NCBI GenBank assembly: GCA_026004775.1
Contig: BPJU01000001.1
Span: forward strand, 62,001 to 126,000
Reading direction: 5' to 3'
Length of the DNA stretch: 64,000 nucleotides
Source: Pirellulaceae bacterium
GTDB lineage: Bacteria > Planctomycetota > Planctomycetia > Pirellulales > Pirellulaceae
How positions within the stretch are numbered: the first letter of the stretch is position 1; each line of letters opens with the position of its first letter. A program made the position numbers and the translations under genes. Under the pieces are notes generated by a model. That model made no database searches and was not told the origin of the DNA. It saw only the letters and a list, made by a program, of their open reading frames with translations. Below are positions 55,125 to 63,331 of the stretch, one piece after another.

Positions 55125-55144
55125 TGGAGGCGGCGGGAATCGAA
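55125..55144 (-). pseudogene. 20-nt fragment of tmRNA 3' end
   Basis: Reading TGGAGGCGGCGGGAATCGAA, it matches the last 20 bases of ssrA (57566-57585) and then stops. It marks the right end of duplicated block A and resembles an attachment-site remnant. Confidence 0.7.
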
Positions 55145-55766
55145 ACGCTTGTTGTAAGTTCTTGTACGATAACGACTTGCGTCAATACGCTATGTGCCGC
55201 GTCATAAATTCCGTCATTACCCAAAAGTGGTATGAAACTACAAATGGTAAAATATTCGCCCCCGGGCTATGCTTACCCGGGGGTATGGTAAAAATAGCCG
55301 CCCTTGTCTGGTGACCATTCGGGGAAGCGACGAAAAAATTCCCCGGGGTAGCCGTTTTGGCACAGTTTCGTAGCGTCTACAAACCTCGTTAAAACGCACA
55401 GAATGGCCTGTATTGCGTTTTGGCGGTTGGACGACTCGGAAGCCGTCCAAGCCCGTCGGCGCAAATCCTGGGGCACGCCAGGGGATTGGTCTTTTCGCGT
55501 TCACCCCCCCTAACGTTCTGTCGGTATCTAGGAGCATCCCGCGGTGGTGGACGCCCGGGCGGCCGTGGCCCGGTGGCGTTGGCGGCTTGAGCTTGGTCGC
55601 CCCGGGCGGCCTAGGGCAGCGGCTCGATGCGGCCCGGGCGAACTGTCGGCCCCGCGTGGCAACGTCAACGTGCTGCCCCGGGGCGGCCCCCGTGGTGGCA
55701 ACGTCAAAGCTCCCTCCCCCTTAGCCGACCAGCCGGCGCGGTAGCGCGCGGCGGGGGAGGCACGCC
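55145..55766. other. Unique 622-bp spacer between the duplicated blocks
   Basis: Unlike any other part of the window. The left part (to about 55400) is AT-richer and contains the hairpin CCCCCGGG (55259-55266) / CCCGGGGG (55276-55283). The right part is very GC-rich, with GTGGCAACGTCAA repeated twice about 38 bases apart near 55660-55710. No integrase, transposase or convincing gene is visible in either strand. It is either a foreign insert, a decayed element, or sequence joined by assembly. Confidence 0.6.
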
Positions 55767-55810
55767 CCGGTACTTTCCTCTGCCATCCCCCATCGTAAAG
55801 GAAATCATCG

Positions 55811-56515
55811 ATGAACATCCGAGCCGAAACGTTGCGCACTTTGCATCGGTTGCACCGGCAGTTGTCCGACGTGCGTGACCGACTGGCCCGCGGTCCCAAA
55901 CAGATTGCCGCGGGCCAGGCTGCCGTGGCCCACTGTGAAGAACAGCTCAAACAGGCCAAAGACGCCCACCTCAAAGCGCGTGTCAACGCCGACCGCAAGC
56001 AGCTTCAGTTACGGGAACGCGAGGCACGGGTGGCAGACCTGAAAGTGAAACTCAATCAGGCCTCCAGCAACCGTGAATACCAGGCCCTGAAGGAACAAAT
56101 AGCTGCCGATGAGCAGGCCAACCGCGTTCTGGAGGACGAAATCCTGGAAGCACTGGAACAGATCGATCTGCTGGCCGGCAAGGTCCGAGAAGCTCAAGAT
56201 CTGCTTGCCCGCAGTAAGGCCGAATTGGAAAAAACGATCCGGCGCGTTGATGAAGAGAAGGTGGTTTGCGAGGCGGAACTGGTGCGGCTGACGCAAGAGC
56301 TGCACCAGACCGAGGCACTGTTGCCTGCCGATTTTCTGGCCGAATACCAGCGCGTGGTGAACGCGCGAGGCGAAAACGCACTGGCGCCGCTGAACAACCG
56401 CTACTGCGGCAATTGCAACTGTGCGTTGACCCCGCAGGCTGTCCAGCAGGTTCTGCTGGAAAAACCGGTCTTTTGCCGCTCCTGCGGCGCGCTGCTCTAT
56501 CTGCCGGAACCGTGA
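55811..56515 (+). CDS. Coiled-coil C4 zinc-ribbon protein (copy 2)
   Basis: 234 aa, identical in protein sequence to the copy at 53379-54083. The promoter context differs: here it follows the GC-rich end of the unique spacer instead of the rpoD terminator, though the 44 bases directly before the ATG are the same. No sign of divergence, so the duplication is recent or an assembly product. Confidence 0.78.
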   Translation: MNIRAETLRTLHRLHRQLSDVRDRLARGPKQIAAGQAAVAHCEEQLKQAKDAHLKARVNADRKQLQLREREARVADLKVKLNQASSNREYQALKEQIAADEQANRVLEDEILEALEQIDLLAGKVREAQDLLARSKAELEKTIRRVDEEKVVCEAELVRLTQELHQTEALLPADFLAEYQRVVNARGENALAPLNNRYCGNCNCALTPQAVQQVLLEKPVFCRSCGALLYLPEP

Positions 56516-56613
56516 TTTGGCAAGTACAAAGGATCGGCCACCGCGGTGACATCCCGGCGCCGCACGGTATGATGGAAGTACCGCCGGAATATCTGATGGG
56601 CAAGGAGGGCGCA

Positions 56614-57501
56614 ATGGTATCCGACCGATCCGACCGATCCGACCGATCCGACCGATCCGACCGATCCGACCGATCCGACCGATCCGACCGATCCGACCGA
56701 TCCGACCGATCCGACCGATCCGACCGATCCGACCCCAAGAGAATCCGGCCCAGCGGAGGGTATCGCCGCACGGTCAGTTTTCAAACCGCCACGCTGATTT
56801 ACGACGCCACCTATTGGTTTTGTCAAAAATTCCTGGATCCCCGGTCGCGGATGGTGGATCAGATGGTCCAAGCCGCACGCTCCGGCCGGCAAAACATTGC
56901 TGAAGCCAGCCGGTTTTCGGCTACCTCGTCCCAAACCGAATTGCGACTGCTGAATGCGGCTCGGTCCAGCCTGGAAGAACTGCTGCTTGACTATGAAGAT
57001 TTCTTGCGGCATCGCCATTTCCCGCAATGGACACCGCAATCACCCCATGCCCAAGCGGTTCGCCGAGTGCCCCTTGTTTTTCAACGGAAAGATGCCTCAG
57101 GCCGCCAGATGACGGACCTGAGCGACCAGGAGCGCTGGGAGCTATACGCTCCGTGGCTCGAGCACGATGATCCAGCCGTACGCGCTAACGCTTTGATTTG
57201 CCTGATCCACCAGGCCAATTATCTGTTGGATAAACAGATCGCCGCCCTGGAACAGCAATTCATTCACCAGGGCGGCTATACGGAGCAACTGGCGGCGGCG
57301 CGATTAGCCGAACGCCAGCGCCGCCGAGAAGCCAACGGGCAGCCTGGCACAAACCGAGTTGCCGCCACCGACACAATTCCCGACTGTCCCCGGTGCGGCA
57401 AACCGATGGTTCTACGAACGGCTCGAACCGGCAAGAACGCCGGCCAACAATTCTGGGGCTGTTCAGGTTATCCCGAATGCAAAGGAGCACGCGAACTCTA
57501 A
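56614..57501 (+). CDS. Four-helix-bundle protein with (SDR)n N-terminus (copy 2)
   Basis: 295 aa, identical to the copy at 54182-55060 except for one additional Ser-Asp-Arg triplet (12 instead of 11). The four-helix-bundle core and the CPRC/GCSGYPEC zinc finger are unchanged. It ends 64 bases before the tmRNA 3' end and converges with it. Confidence 0.78.
   Translation: MVSDRSDRSDRSDRSDRSDRSDRSDRSDRSDRSDRSDRSDPKRIRPSGGYRRTVSFQTATLIYDATYWFCQKFLDPRSRMVDQMVQAARSGRQNIAEASRFSATSSQTELRLLNAARSSLEELLLDYEDFLRHRHFPQWTPQSPHAQAVRRVPLVFQRKDASGRQMTDLSDQERWELYAPWLEHDDPAVRANALICLIHQANYLLDKQIAALEQQFIHQGGYTEQLAAARLAERQRRREANGQPGTNRVAATDTIPDCPRCGKPMVLRTARTGKNAGQQFWGCSGYPECKGAREL
56620..56727 (+). repeat. 9-bp tandem repeat TCCGACCGA, 12 units
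   Basis: Twelve perfect in-frame units; one unit more than the repeat at 54188-54286. The length difference is the only change seen between the two blocks. Confidence 0.95.
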
Positions 57502-57565
57502 GTTTCCCCTACCGGAAAAAGAGAAGCTATCGTGATAGTCGCATCCTATCCCTGAACGAACCAAG

Positions 57566-57923
57566 TGGAGGCGGCGGGAATCGAACCCGCGTCCCAAGAC
57601 GACTCCACAGAGGCTTCTACGTGTGTAGTCTGTGTTGGGGAATCTCGTCGGACAGCAGCTCACAGACAAGCTGCTGGACCGACCAGCCGGGAACCGTTTT
57701 TTAGCTCCGAGCGTGCCCGGCGTGGCTCGAAGCGATCCGGATTTGACGACCGCTGGCTGGATCCTACCGGCTCGGTTCCAGTTGCGGCGCTACCTGTTCG
57801 TTAGGCAGCGAGAGCCAAGCTGTTGTTGGCACTTAAACTTTGGTCAGCTTTTTACGTGGCCGGCTGACCAACCACGACACGCAACCCCTGCTTCGTCCAT
57901 CCGGTCGAATCCAATTCGCCCCC
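57566..57923 (-). ncRNA. ssrA: Transfer-messenger RNA (tmRNA)
   Basis: On the minus strand it begins GGGGGCGAATTGGATTCGAC and ends with the tRNA-like GGACGCGGGTTCGATTCC and CGCCGCCTCCA. GGGGGCG pairs with CGCCUCC in the acceptor stem (one G-U). The 3' CCA is not encoded. The tag frame ANNSLALAA is at 57801-57830, ending in TAA. Length is 358 nt, normal for a one-piece tmRNA. It rescues stalled ribosomes with SmpB. A TATTAT at 57958-57963 (minus) may be part of its promoter. Its 3' end is the junction of the duplication, a common integration target. Confidence 0.95.
57801..57830 (-). other. tmRNA tag reading frame (ANNSLALAA)
   Basis: The tag starts at GCC AAC AAC AGC and ends GCT GCC TAA. 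The final LAA matches the degradation signal read by ClpXP in other bacteria. Confidence 0.85.
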
Positions 57924-58208
57924 ATGAAACAAAGCAGTATCCAACGCTTCCTAATATATAATACGCTTGGCCGGCCGAAAAAGTACAGGACTTTTCGCTA
58001 ATTAACGCCTGCAACCGGACGAGCATCTCGTGCACCGGGAACGCGGTGGGCTCGTCACCACGCCGGGCTCGCTGCCCGTTTCCACCCAGCAGCCCCTCTA
58101 CCCGATGAACGCCGATTGTGCCAAAATGCCCCACAGAAGTGATCCTCTGACAATACGACAAAGACACGCAAAAGGGCGTCACCACCGGAGGGGAAGGGAG
58201 AACGACTG

Positions 58209-59105
58209 ATGTTCAAAAATATGAGCCCGCGAGCACTCGGGCTGACCGGCCGCCAAAGTGAGTTGATCGAATTGGCGTTGACGTACGGCTTTCGAGGCAT
58301 GGACGTGGACATGGCCGACCTGGCCAAGCGAGCCCGTAACACCAGCCTGGCTCATGCGATCCGCTATCTGGAAAGTGCCAAGCTGCGCATCGGTAACTAT
58401 GACCTGCCCATCGACTGGCAGGGTGATGATACGGCGTTCCGTTCGCAATTGACGTTGCTGGAGGAAGCCTGCCAAGTGGCGGCGGCCCTCGACGCCCGGC
58501 GCTGTGTCTGGATCGTCGAACCGGCTAGCGACGAGCGACCTTTCCAGGAAAACTTCGAGTTCCACCGGCAACGGTTGGCTCAGGTGGCCGACGTCCTGGC
58601 CAAATTCGACATCCAGCTAGGCCTGGGCCTGCGCAGCCTCAAATCGCAACGCGAGGGTCGGACCTACCAGTTCATCTGTGAAGTCGATGCCCTGCTCACC
58701 CTGGTCAAAAGTATTCCCGCCGGTAATGTGGGGGTCCTGGTGGACACGTTTCATTGGTTCTTGGGCGGAGGCTCGATGAGCGACCTGAGCGACTTGGATC
58801 CGGAAAAGGTCGTGGGCCTGCGACTGGCTGATTACGCGCGTGATGAAGACCCGAACGAATTCGATGAGTCGGCCCGTCGCCTACCCGGGGCCGGAGGAGT
58901 CGATTGCCAAGCGGTGGTCAATCTGTTTGTGCAGAAGAAATATGACGGACCGGCGACGTTGTATGTGCATCCGAGTCGTTTTCGAGGGATGACGCGTGAC
59001 GGAATTGTTCAGAAGGCGGCCGAAGTGATGGATGAGCTTTGGCGGGGTGCGGGACTTAGTAAACCGAAGCCCGTCGCCGCCACCGCAGGTGAAGCCGCCA
59101 CGTAG
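58209..59105 (+). CDS. Xylose-isomerase-like TIM-barrel protein
   Basis: 298 aa, cytosolic (no signal peptide). The barrel motifs are LTYGFRGMDVDMADLA (strand 1 region), LESAKLRIGNYDLPID, DARRCVWIVEPASDE, FDIQLGLGLRSLKSQREGRT, NVGVLVDTFHWFLGGGSM and VVGLRLADYARDEDP, the typical AP-endonuclease-2/sugar phosphate isomerase order with Asp/His metal candidates. The AGGGAG upstream supports the ATG at 58209. The C terminus is Ala/Pro-rich. Function not assignable beyond fold; carbohydrate epimerase or isomerase is the default guess. Next gene begins 29 bases later. Confidence 0.75.
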   Translation: MFKNMSPRALGLTGRQSELIELALTYGFRGMDVDMADLAKRARNTSLAHAIRYLESAKLRIGNYDLPIDWQGDDTAFRSQLTLLEEACQVAAALDARRCVWIVEPASDERPFQENFEFHRQRLAQVADVLAKFDIQLGLGLRSLKSQREGRTYQFICEVDALLTLVKSIPAGNVGVLVDTFHWFLGGGSMSDLSDLDPEKVVGLRLADYARDEDPNEFDESARRLPGAGGVDCQAVVNLFVQKKYDGPATLYVHPSRFRGMTRDGIVQKAAEVMDELWRGAGLSKPKPVAATAGEAAT

Positions 59106-59134
59106 CGGGTGATGGACCGGGCCGGCGACAGTCG

Positions 59135-60112
59135 GTGGGAGTTGCGCGGGTGTTTTACTACGATCGCGGGCTCAAACTGCGCGATGTGCCCTTGGCCTTG
59201 GATTCCCGCACCGGTCAGCCCTACGGTTTCGTCTCGCATGCGCATGCCGACCATTTCGCTCGCCACCAGGTGACCGTCTGCACTCCCACCACCGCGCGGC
59301 TTTTGGGCGTGCGGTGGAAAATCCGTGAGGTACGCGAGCTGCCCTATCGGTCGGTTTGGAAGTGGCACGGCTGCCGGCTGCAGACTTTTCCTGCCGGACA
59401 CATGTGCGGCTCGGCCATGTTGCTGGTGGAAACACCGTATGGAAAACTGCTCTACACCGGCGATTTTCAATTAAGGCCGTCACGAACCAGTGAACCGGCC
59501 GAAGTACCTCAAGCCGACGTGCTTGTGATGGAAAGCACTTATGGGCAGCCCGAATTCCGCTTTCCGGACGAGTCGGTGTTGATCGAATTGTTGCAAGAGG
59601 CGATCAACCGTGCCCGCCGTCGCAAGCGGATCCCGCTGGTGCGCGCCTACCAGATGGGCAAGGCACAGGAAGCGACTCGCGTGCTCTGCGACTTGGGATA
59701 CGAAGTCATGATCGACCCTCGTCTGGAAAAGGCGCATCGCGCATACGTCGATAGCGGCGTCGATCTAGGACCCTTTCGGCTGTTTGATCCAAAGAGAGTC
59801 GCCGACTGTGTCTTGGTTGCCCCTCCACCGCGTACCAAGGGCCCGCCGGCCGATCTGGATCCGGACGCCTGCCACGAAATCGTCCTGTCCGGCTGGACAT
59901 TGCTACCCCAATACCGCTCCCGCTACCGGGCGGATGACTTTGTGCCATGGTCGGATCATGCCGATTTTGACGAGCTTATCGAATGCGTCGAGCGCACGGG
60001 TGCCAAGCGGGTTTACTGCCTTCATGGTCAGGACACATTCATCCAGCAACTGGCACGCCGAGGTGTCAAGGCGCACTGGCTCCGGGAAGGCAGCGTCTTG
60101 CGGGATTTTTGA
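59135..60112 (+). CDS. MBL-fold exonuclease (DNA-ligase-associated type)
   Basis: 325 aa. Metallo-beta-lactamase fold with HAHADH (about 35-40), a GHMCGSAMLLVE turn near 90, LLYTGDF near 110, and a beta-CASP-like second part with ESTYG, LSGWTLLPQYRSRYRADDFV, SDHADFDEL, and YCLHGQ near the end. This pattern is found in nucleases of the mRNA 3'-end processing factor/DNA ligase-associated exonuclease group. No ligase or helicase partner is nearby in the window. It starts with GTG 29 bases after the TIM-barrel gene; no strong ribosome-binding site is seen. Confidence 0.83.
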   Translation: MGVARVFYYDRGLKLRDVPLALDSRTGQPYGFVSHAHADHFARHQVTVCTPTTARLLGVRWKIREVRELPYRSVWKWHGCRLQTFPAGHMCGSAMLLVETPYGKLLYTGDFQLRPSRTSEPAEVPQADVLVMESTYGQPEFRFPDESVLIELLQEAINRARRRKRIPLVRAYQMGKAQEATRVLCDLGYEVMIDPRLEKAHRAYVDSGVDLGPFRLFDPKRVADCVLVAPPPRTKGPPADLDPDACHEIVLSGWTLLPQYRSRYRADDFVPWSDHADFDELIECVERTGAKRVYCLHGQDTFIQQLARRGVKAHWLREGSVLRDF

Positions 60113-60348
60113 CACCGCCCGACCGCGACGGATTTCCTGAAACACTTCTGGTCGAACCTCCCGCTGCGGCTGAGCTGAATCGGTGAGCCTACCGATTGTG
60201 CCGCACAGGCCACAAGTGACACTCTGAATTTAGCCCCGTTTTCTCTACAGCACTCACGTGTCGGATTGTATCGCGTCGATGTCGGAAACGGATGGATGTC
60301 GGCTCGCCAAAAGTGATTGCCCGATTCACTTCACGGACGGACGTGTGC

Positions 60349-61680
60349 ATGACAGCAGTCCGGAAGGAACGCTCCACCATTGCGCGAATGATTCGTCTGG
60401 CTGCTGTGCTGGCGTCGGTCACACGGCTGTTGGGCAGTGCCGTGCCCGTGATGGCGCAGGCTCCCACGTGGCCGAGCAGTGCCGCCGAGGTGTCGTCTCG
60501 TCCCGCCATCCCCGACACCGCCTACCGCACTGCGCCTGTGCTGGGGACGGCTGAGCCGGGCGTCCGACTGGGGCCTCCACGCGTCGGACCACTCACCTCC
60601 GGTCCAAAGCAGGAGACTGGTCCCAACGTCCACACACCGCAACCCCCAGGGCCCTTTCTTCCCAGTCGCTATACGGCACGTTCGGATGGGATCTGCCTGA
60701 GCCCTGCCGCCATTTCCAACCCCGAGGAACTCCCGCCCCCGGTAAGTCGGCCTATAGCTCGTGCAAACCGCCAGGCGGATCCGTTGAGCGCTGAGCAATT
60801 GACCGCCGCACTGCCCGAGCTGTCTCGTCGGGCTGTGCACGAACAAGTTGCCCGCCATGTGGCCAGTGGTAGCCGACTGGCTGGTCGCGGAGCCTACTAT
60901 TCAGCCCGGCGCGAGTTCGAAACCGCCGTACAACTAGTAGCGGAGGCGTTGGATCAGGCTGAAGGCACTACCAGACACCGCCGCGCCCTGGCCGATGCGT
61001 GGACGGCGTGGGAAGAAGCCGAAGATTTTGCGAGACTGGCGGCGGAAAGTCGCGAGGAAAGCGCCGAACAACTTTCACAACTGATCGCAACACACCGCAC
61101 GGAAGTCCTCCATGGAAGTGGCAAGCAGTTGACGGTCACCGCCGCGTTGCAGGCCTATTTCCAGTACGCTCAGCAGCGATTGGGCGAGGCCGTGGGACGC
61201 GAACCGGCCGTGGCAGAAGCTCTTTACGGTTTGGGCCGAGTGTATGCGATGTTAGCCGCCGGCGGCAACACCCATGAGCGGTTGGCAATTCCCAAAGCGC
61301 TCTCGCTCTACCGAACTGCCGTTTCGATCGTCCCGACTCATGCCAACGCCGCCAACGAACTGGCGGTCCTGTTGGCCCGATATGGGCGGTGGCAGGAGGC
61401 AAAGCAGGTCCTTCAGGCTGTTCCCATGGAGCGGCGATCGGCTGAAATGTGGCACAACTTAGCCGTCATCCACGAGACGCTCGGGGAACGCCAGTGGGCT
61501 GCCGAAGCGAGGCAACATCAATGGGCGGCCGCCGAACGCCAAGCCCGTTTTCTTCCCCGGGCCGTTCAGGATGGAAACGTCCAATGGTTCGACGTGACCG
61601 CGTGGGTAGACCAGGTGGACGGTCCTAGTCCCGTCCACACGGCAGGCAATGTTTCGACCAACGGTGCGGCACGGAGGTAG
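60349..61680 (+). CDS. Exported TPR-like protein of polysaccharide-export locus
   Basis: 443 aa. A signal peptide (MIRLAAVLASVTRLLGSAVP, cleaved near VMAQA) is followed by a Pro-rich region (residues about 40-140) and then helical tetratricopeptide-like repeats (about 165-420), e.g. EAKQVLQAVPMERRSAEMWH and LAVIHETLGERQWAAEARQH. The ATG at 60349 is preferred; an ATG at 60388 would begin directly at the signal sequence. The polysaccharide export gene begins 6 bases after the stop, so they are cotranscribed. Probably an assembly scaffold in the envelope. Confidence 0.72.
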   Translation: MTAVRKERSTIARMIRLAAVLASVTRLLGSAVPVMAQAPTWPSSAAEVSSRPAIPDTAYRTAPVLGTAEPGVRLGPPRVGPLTSGPKQETGPNVHTPQPPGPFLPSRYTARSDGICLSPAAISNPEELPPPVSRPIARANRQADPLSAEQLTAALPELSRRAVHEQVARHVASGSRLAGRGAYYSARREFETAVQLVAEALDQAEGTTRHRRALADAWTAWEEAEDFARLAAESREESAEQLSQLIATHRTEVLHGSGKQLTVTAALQAYFQYAQQRLGEAVGREPAVAEALYGLGRVYAMLAAGGNTHERLAIPKALSLYRTAVSIVPTHANAANELAVLLARYGRWQEAKQVLQAVPMERRSAEMWHNLAVIHETLGERQWAAEARQHQWAAAERQARFLPRAVQDGNVQWFDVTAWVDQVDGPSPVHTAGNVSTNGAARR

Positions 61681-61686
61681 TGGTTC

Positions 61687-63072
61687 ATGTTCGGTCGGTG
61701 TAACACCCGATGTTGTGCGGATGGCGATCACAGCCGCCCTCTGCCTCTCGGGGGCGGGTGGAGAACAGGGCGATACTGGCCCGTGCTGCTGTTGGCCGGG
61801 CTGGTGGGCGCCGGCGCATGCCAGCGGCTGGAGCTTGCCGCCCCAGGCGGCGGTCCTTCCATCGCATCAAACTCACTACAGCTCCCCTCGTTGGGCCAAC
61901 AGCCCAGCCTTCTCGATGCTGCCCGCGGGGATACCGGCGAAACAATTTCTGAAAACCCGCAAGCACGACCGCCTGGGGTTGCCGCCTGTGCCCACACCGA
62001 TCAGGAAAACCGCGAAAGCCTGTGCAATTCTCTGGATCAAAATACCTGGTTAATCGGCGTCGACGGGCGAGTGCCCACCGGCACGTGCGAACCTCAATGG
62101 GCAGATGCCCAACCCATCCCGTTCCAAATGTTTTTGCAGGGGGAATACATCGGGCCGCACCGAACGCCCCATGTGCCGGAATACCGTTTGCGAGTCGGTG
62201 ACCAACTGGAGTTGGTGTTTCGTAAGACCGTCGAGCCCAGTGTAACGCCCTACCGGCTGAATGTCGGTGACCAGATCCGCGTTCAGTCTTATGTCGATCC
62301 CAACTTGGATACGACTGTTACGGTGCAGCCGGACGGCATGATCACGCTTCGCTTGTTACACCAGGTACGGGCCGAAGGAAGGACTATCGACGAGCTGGAA
62401 GCGGTGTTGGAAAAACTTTACAGCCGCTACTACAAGAAACCGACCATCACGGTCACTCCTGTTCAGCTCGAAACAAAACTGAATGAGCTGCGGGCATCGG
62501 TCGACAGCCGCTTCGGTTTTGGCGGGCAGGCACGGCGAGCGGTGGTGGCTCCGGACGGTACCATTCAACTGCCGGCCCTCGGTTCTGTGCCGGCTCAAGG
62601 TTTGACCATCGATGAATTGAAACGCGAGATTGACGAGCGCTATCGCCAGATTGTGCACGGCATGGAGGTAACTCCGGTACTGGCCCAGATCGCACCGCGG
62701 TTCGTTTATATTTTGGGCGAAGTGCCTCGCCCGGGGCGCTATGACCTGACCGGCCCAACGACCGTCATGCAAGCCTTGAGCATGGCCGGCGGGTGGCAGG
62801 TGGGTGGCAATCTGCGGCAGATCGTGATCTTCCGCCGCACGGATGACTGGCGGCTGATGGCCACTCGGGTGGACTTGCGCGGAGCCCTTTACGGTAAGCG
62901 TCCCATTCCCTCCGACGAACTATGGGTTCGCGATTCGGACGTCATTGTTGTTCCGAAATCCCCGGTTCAAGTGGCGGACGACATCATCAACCTCGTGTTT
63001 ACTCAGGGCATTTACCGCATCCTGCCGAATCCCAGCCTCTCAGTCACGTTCTTCCGGAACAGCATTCTTTGA
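61687..63072 (+). CDS. Polysaccharide export protein (Wza/OPX-like)
   Basis: 461 aa. N-terminal signal with lipobox LVGAGAC (about 40-46), so probably a lipoprotein. The export domain has YRLRVGDQLELVFR and, unusually, a second YRLNVGDQIRVQ directly after, then VQPDGMITLRLLHQVRAEGR (Poly_export, about 175-260), a middle segment, a second APDGTIQLPALGSVPAQGLT, and a C-terminal SLBB-like unit (VYILGEVPRPGRYDLTGPTT). It forms the outer-membrane pore for capsule or exopolysaccharide. GGAGG lies just before the ATG. The next gene appears at 63332. Confidence 0.88.
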   Translation: MFGRCNTRCCADGDHSRPLPLGGGWRTGRYWPVLLLAGLVGAGACQRLELAAPGGGPSIASNSLQLPSLGQQPSLLDAARGDTGETISENPQARPPGVAACAHTDQENRESLCNSLDQNTWLIGVDGRVPTGTCEPQWADAQPIPFQMFLQGEYIGPHRTPHVPEYRLRVGDQLELVFRKTVEPSVTPYRLNVGDQIRVQSYVDPNLDTTVTVQPDGMITLRLLHQVRAEGRTIDELEAVLEKLYSRYYKKPTITVTPVQLETKLNELRASVDSRFGFGGQARRAVVAPDGTIQLPALGSVPAQGLTIDELKREIDERYRQIVHGMEVTPVLAQIAPRFVYILGEVPRPGRYDLTGPTTVMQALSMAGGWQVGGNLRQIVIFRRTDDWRLMATRVDLRGALYGKRPIPSDELWVRDSDVIVVPKSPVQVADDIINLVFTQGIYRILPNPSLSVTFFRNSIL

Positions 63073-63331
63073 CCTCCGGCCAGAAGAATCGTGATGTCCT
63101 CAGGCCAGCATCGCGGATTCTTTTGTCGAAAGTCACGCTGGCTCCGAATCGACACGGGCCCGGTGTTCTCGACCTCCCGATCCGACGCTTCCACGATACG
63201 GCGGCTGAGTAGGAACGCAGTCAAGTGGAAAAGAGCGAAAAACTCCTCTTGGCTGGGGAAACCAATTTTGGTAATTAGCCCGGCGCGGGGATACACAAAC
63301 TTCATAATGGGCATGAAGCAGGCGAGTTTCG
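63073..63331 (+). other. Gap between export gene and the next gene
   Basis: No gene seen. No terminator with a T tract could be found, so read-through into the next gene is possible. Confidence 0.3.

Larger units (their letters stand above)
53335..55144 (+). repeat. Duplicated block A, copy 1 (1,810 bp)
   Basis: As read, identical to 55767-57585 except for one 9-bp unit of the internal tandem repeat. It carries two genes. Its right end stops in a fragment of the tmRNA 3' end (20 bases at 55125-55144), where it diverges. Its left end begins 20 bases after the rpoD terminator. Confidence 0.9.
55767..57585 (+). repeat. Duplicated block A, copy 2 (1,819 bp)
   Basis: Partner of 53335-55144; the 9-base size difference is exactly one repeat unit. 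Its right end continues without interruption into the intact tmRNA gene, so this right junction looks ancestral, while its left junction is with the unique spacer. Confidence 0.9.

Noticed and set aside
55238-55537. Possible ~100-aa minus-strand gene in the unique spacer
   Set aside because: No recognised motif, start without a ribosome-binding site, and overlapping open frames of similar quality in another frame.
53335-57585. Composite transposon bounded by the duplicated blocks
   Set aside because: The blocks contain no transposase and no terminal inverted repeats.
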